Shown here: piece after piece, positions 63,160 through 64,000 of the stretch
Layout: every line of letters begins with the position of its first letter
How positions within the stretch are numbered: position 1 is the first letter of the stretch
Assembly: GCA_035620975.1 (NCBI GenBank)
Contig: DASPFV010000263.1
Location: 23,029-87,028 of the forward strand
DNA: 64,000 bases
Direction: 5' to 3'
Source of the DNA: DASPFV01 sp035620975
GTDB lineage: Bacteria > Acidobacteriota > Vicinamibacteria > Vicinamibacterales > 2-12-FULL-66-21
The notes under the pieces: model-generated
Seen by the model: only the letters and a program-made list of their open reading frames with translations
The model's database searches: none
Told to the model about the DNA's origin: nothing
Translations under genes and position numbers: made by a program

Positions 63160-64000
63160 ATGTGGTTCAACCGCCGACGTGACCCGCGCATCGAGGATGA
63201 GATCAGGTTCCACCGCGAGCGTCTAATCGACGACTACATGGCCGCCGGCATGGACCGGCCGGAGGCCGAGCGCCGAACGTTCCTGGAATTTGGCAACCCG
63301 CCGCAGATCGAAGAAGCGGTTCGGGACGTGCGCGGCCGCTGGCTGGATGATTTCCGGCGTGACCTACGCTACGCGGTCCGAACACTCGGACGCAACCGCG
63401 GGTTCGCGGCAGTGTCGGTGCTCTCGCTGGCTCTCGGCATCGGCGCCAATGCGGCAATCTTCAGCTTGATCAATGCCGTGATGCTACGGGCTCTGCCCGT
63501 GCCGGAGCCGGATCGGCTGGTGCAGATTGCCCGGCTGTCGCCCGACGGGCGTTTTTACCCGCTTTCGTATCGGCTCTTCGAATACTTCCGGGACAACATG
63601 ACTTCGATGTCGGGCGTGTTCGCGCACTCCGGGGGTGACCAGGCGATCGCGATCGACGGCGAGGAAGAGTTCGTGACAGCGGAGCTTGTATCCGGCACTT
63701 ACTACGCGGTGCTCGGGATCCAGCCCGCCGTGGGCCGGCTGCTCGGACCGCCCGACGATGTGCTGTCGCCAGCGTCGCTGGCGATGGTCATCAGCGATCA
63801 CTACTGGCAGCGGCGCTTCGACCGCAGCCCCTCGGTGATTGGCAAGACGATGACGATCCGCGACCGCGTCGTCACGATCGTCGGCGTGACGCCATCGTCG
63901 TTCCAGAGCGCAAGGGCCGGACACATGCCCGACATCGCGCTCCCGCTCGTACCGATGATGACTGAGGACGTGCGCACGGAGATCACCAACAACTGGCTGA
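63160..64000 (+). CDS. ADOP-family duplicated permease, cut by window end
   Basis: 280 codons without a stop to the window end. MWFNRRRDPRIEDEIRFHRE starts the N-terminal segment. The first MacB-like unit follows: RYAVRTLGRNRGFAAVSVLS (TM1), GIGANAAIFSLINAVMLRAL, PEPDRLVQIARL and LGIQPAVGRLLG. Similar to the two complete permeases in the window. It is transcribed with padR (3-base gap). The FtsX helices and second unit lie outside the window. Confidence 0.92.
   Translation, partial: MWFNRRRDPRIEDEIRFHRERLIDDYMAAGMDRPEAERRTFLEFGNPPQIEEAVRDVRGRWLDDFRRDLRYAVRTLGRNRGFAAVSVLSLALGIGANAAIFSLINAVMLRALPVPEPDRLVQIARLSPDGRFYPLSYRLFEYFRDNMTSMSGVFAHSGGDQAIAIDGEEEFVTAELVSGTYYAVLGIQPAVGRLLGPPDDVLSPASLAMVISDHYWQRRFDRSPSVIGKTMTIRDRVVTIVGVTPSSFQSARAGHMPDIALPLVPMMTEDVRTEITNNWL

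Overview
The window is high-GC bacterial chromosome that most likely comes from an Acidobacteriota genome, probably a Vicinamibacteria-like lineage. The main evidence is three PadR regulator + duplicated-permease (ADOP family) modules. Supporting evidence is an Oar-type TonB receptor with a carboxypeptidase-like N-terminal domain, ECF sigma/serine-threonine kinase pairs, and outer-membrane (Gram-negative) machinery. No rRNA, intact tRNA, CRISPR array, transposase or complete integrase was found. Taxonomy is inference.

Layout. 1-5060: an exported metallo-beta-lactamase-fold protein (cut by the window edge), then creD divergent from an overlapping response regulator/sensor kinase pair. 5110-13457: a tightly overlapping eight-gene minus-strand run (porin-like protein, two tandem DUF3604 hydrolases, parvulin-like isomerase, three HupE/UreJ-like membrane proteins, DUF2490 protein). 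This is the best candidate here for an uncharacterised system. 13945-14896: a junction of two broken genes. 14971-19667: a Ser/Thr phosphorylation set (kinase, PP2C phosphatase, FHA protein) with two small exported proteins. 19998-28723: two PadR-ADOP modules flanking a GlxA-type regulator/OsmC pair. 28963-37866: an AI-2E-family membrane protein, a 2221-residue protein that joins TamB-like and TamA/Omp85-like parts in one chain, and a TPR protein. 38003-43895: a CusCBA/CzcCBA-type efflux operon headed by a Cys-rich exported peptide. 44200-47208: an Oar-type TonB-dependent receptor. 48092-57190: DEAD-box helicase, an exported protein, an HTH-TolB-like-TPR regulator, a trypsin-like protease, and a GTGA-coupled ECF sigma factor plus 1101-residue kinase. 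57282-61167: an ars operon (arsR-arsD-arsA-osmC-arsC) with no efflux pump, ending in a truncated flavoprotein. 61282-62760: gene remnants (sigma factor, kinase propeller, tRNA-Ser 5' half). 62815-64000: a third PadR-ADOP module, cut by the window end.

How genes work together. Many genes overlap by ATGA, GTGA or TGATG and are probably translationally coupled. The three padR genes share one promoter geometry: a TTGACa-like -35, a 17-18 bp spacer, a TA...T -10 and exactly 8 bases to the ATG. Two of them have a perfect inverted repeat laid over the promoter. This suggests autoregulated, nearly leaderless transcripts. The ars operon has a matching palindrome over its promoter.

Limits: all calls come from reading the sequence and from memory of protein families. 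Several starts are choices between in-frame alternatives, stated in each entry. The broken-gene junctions could be real decay or assembly joins.
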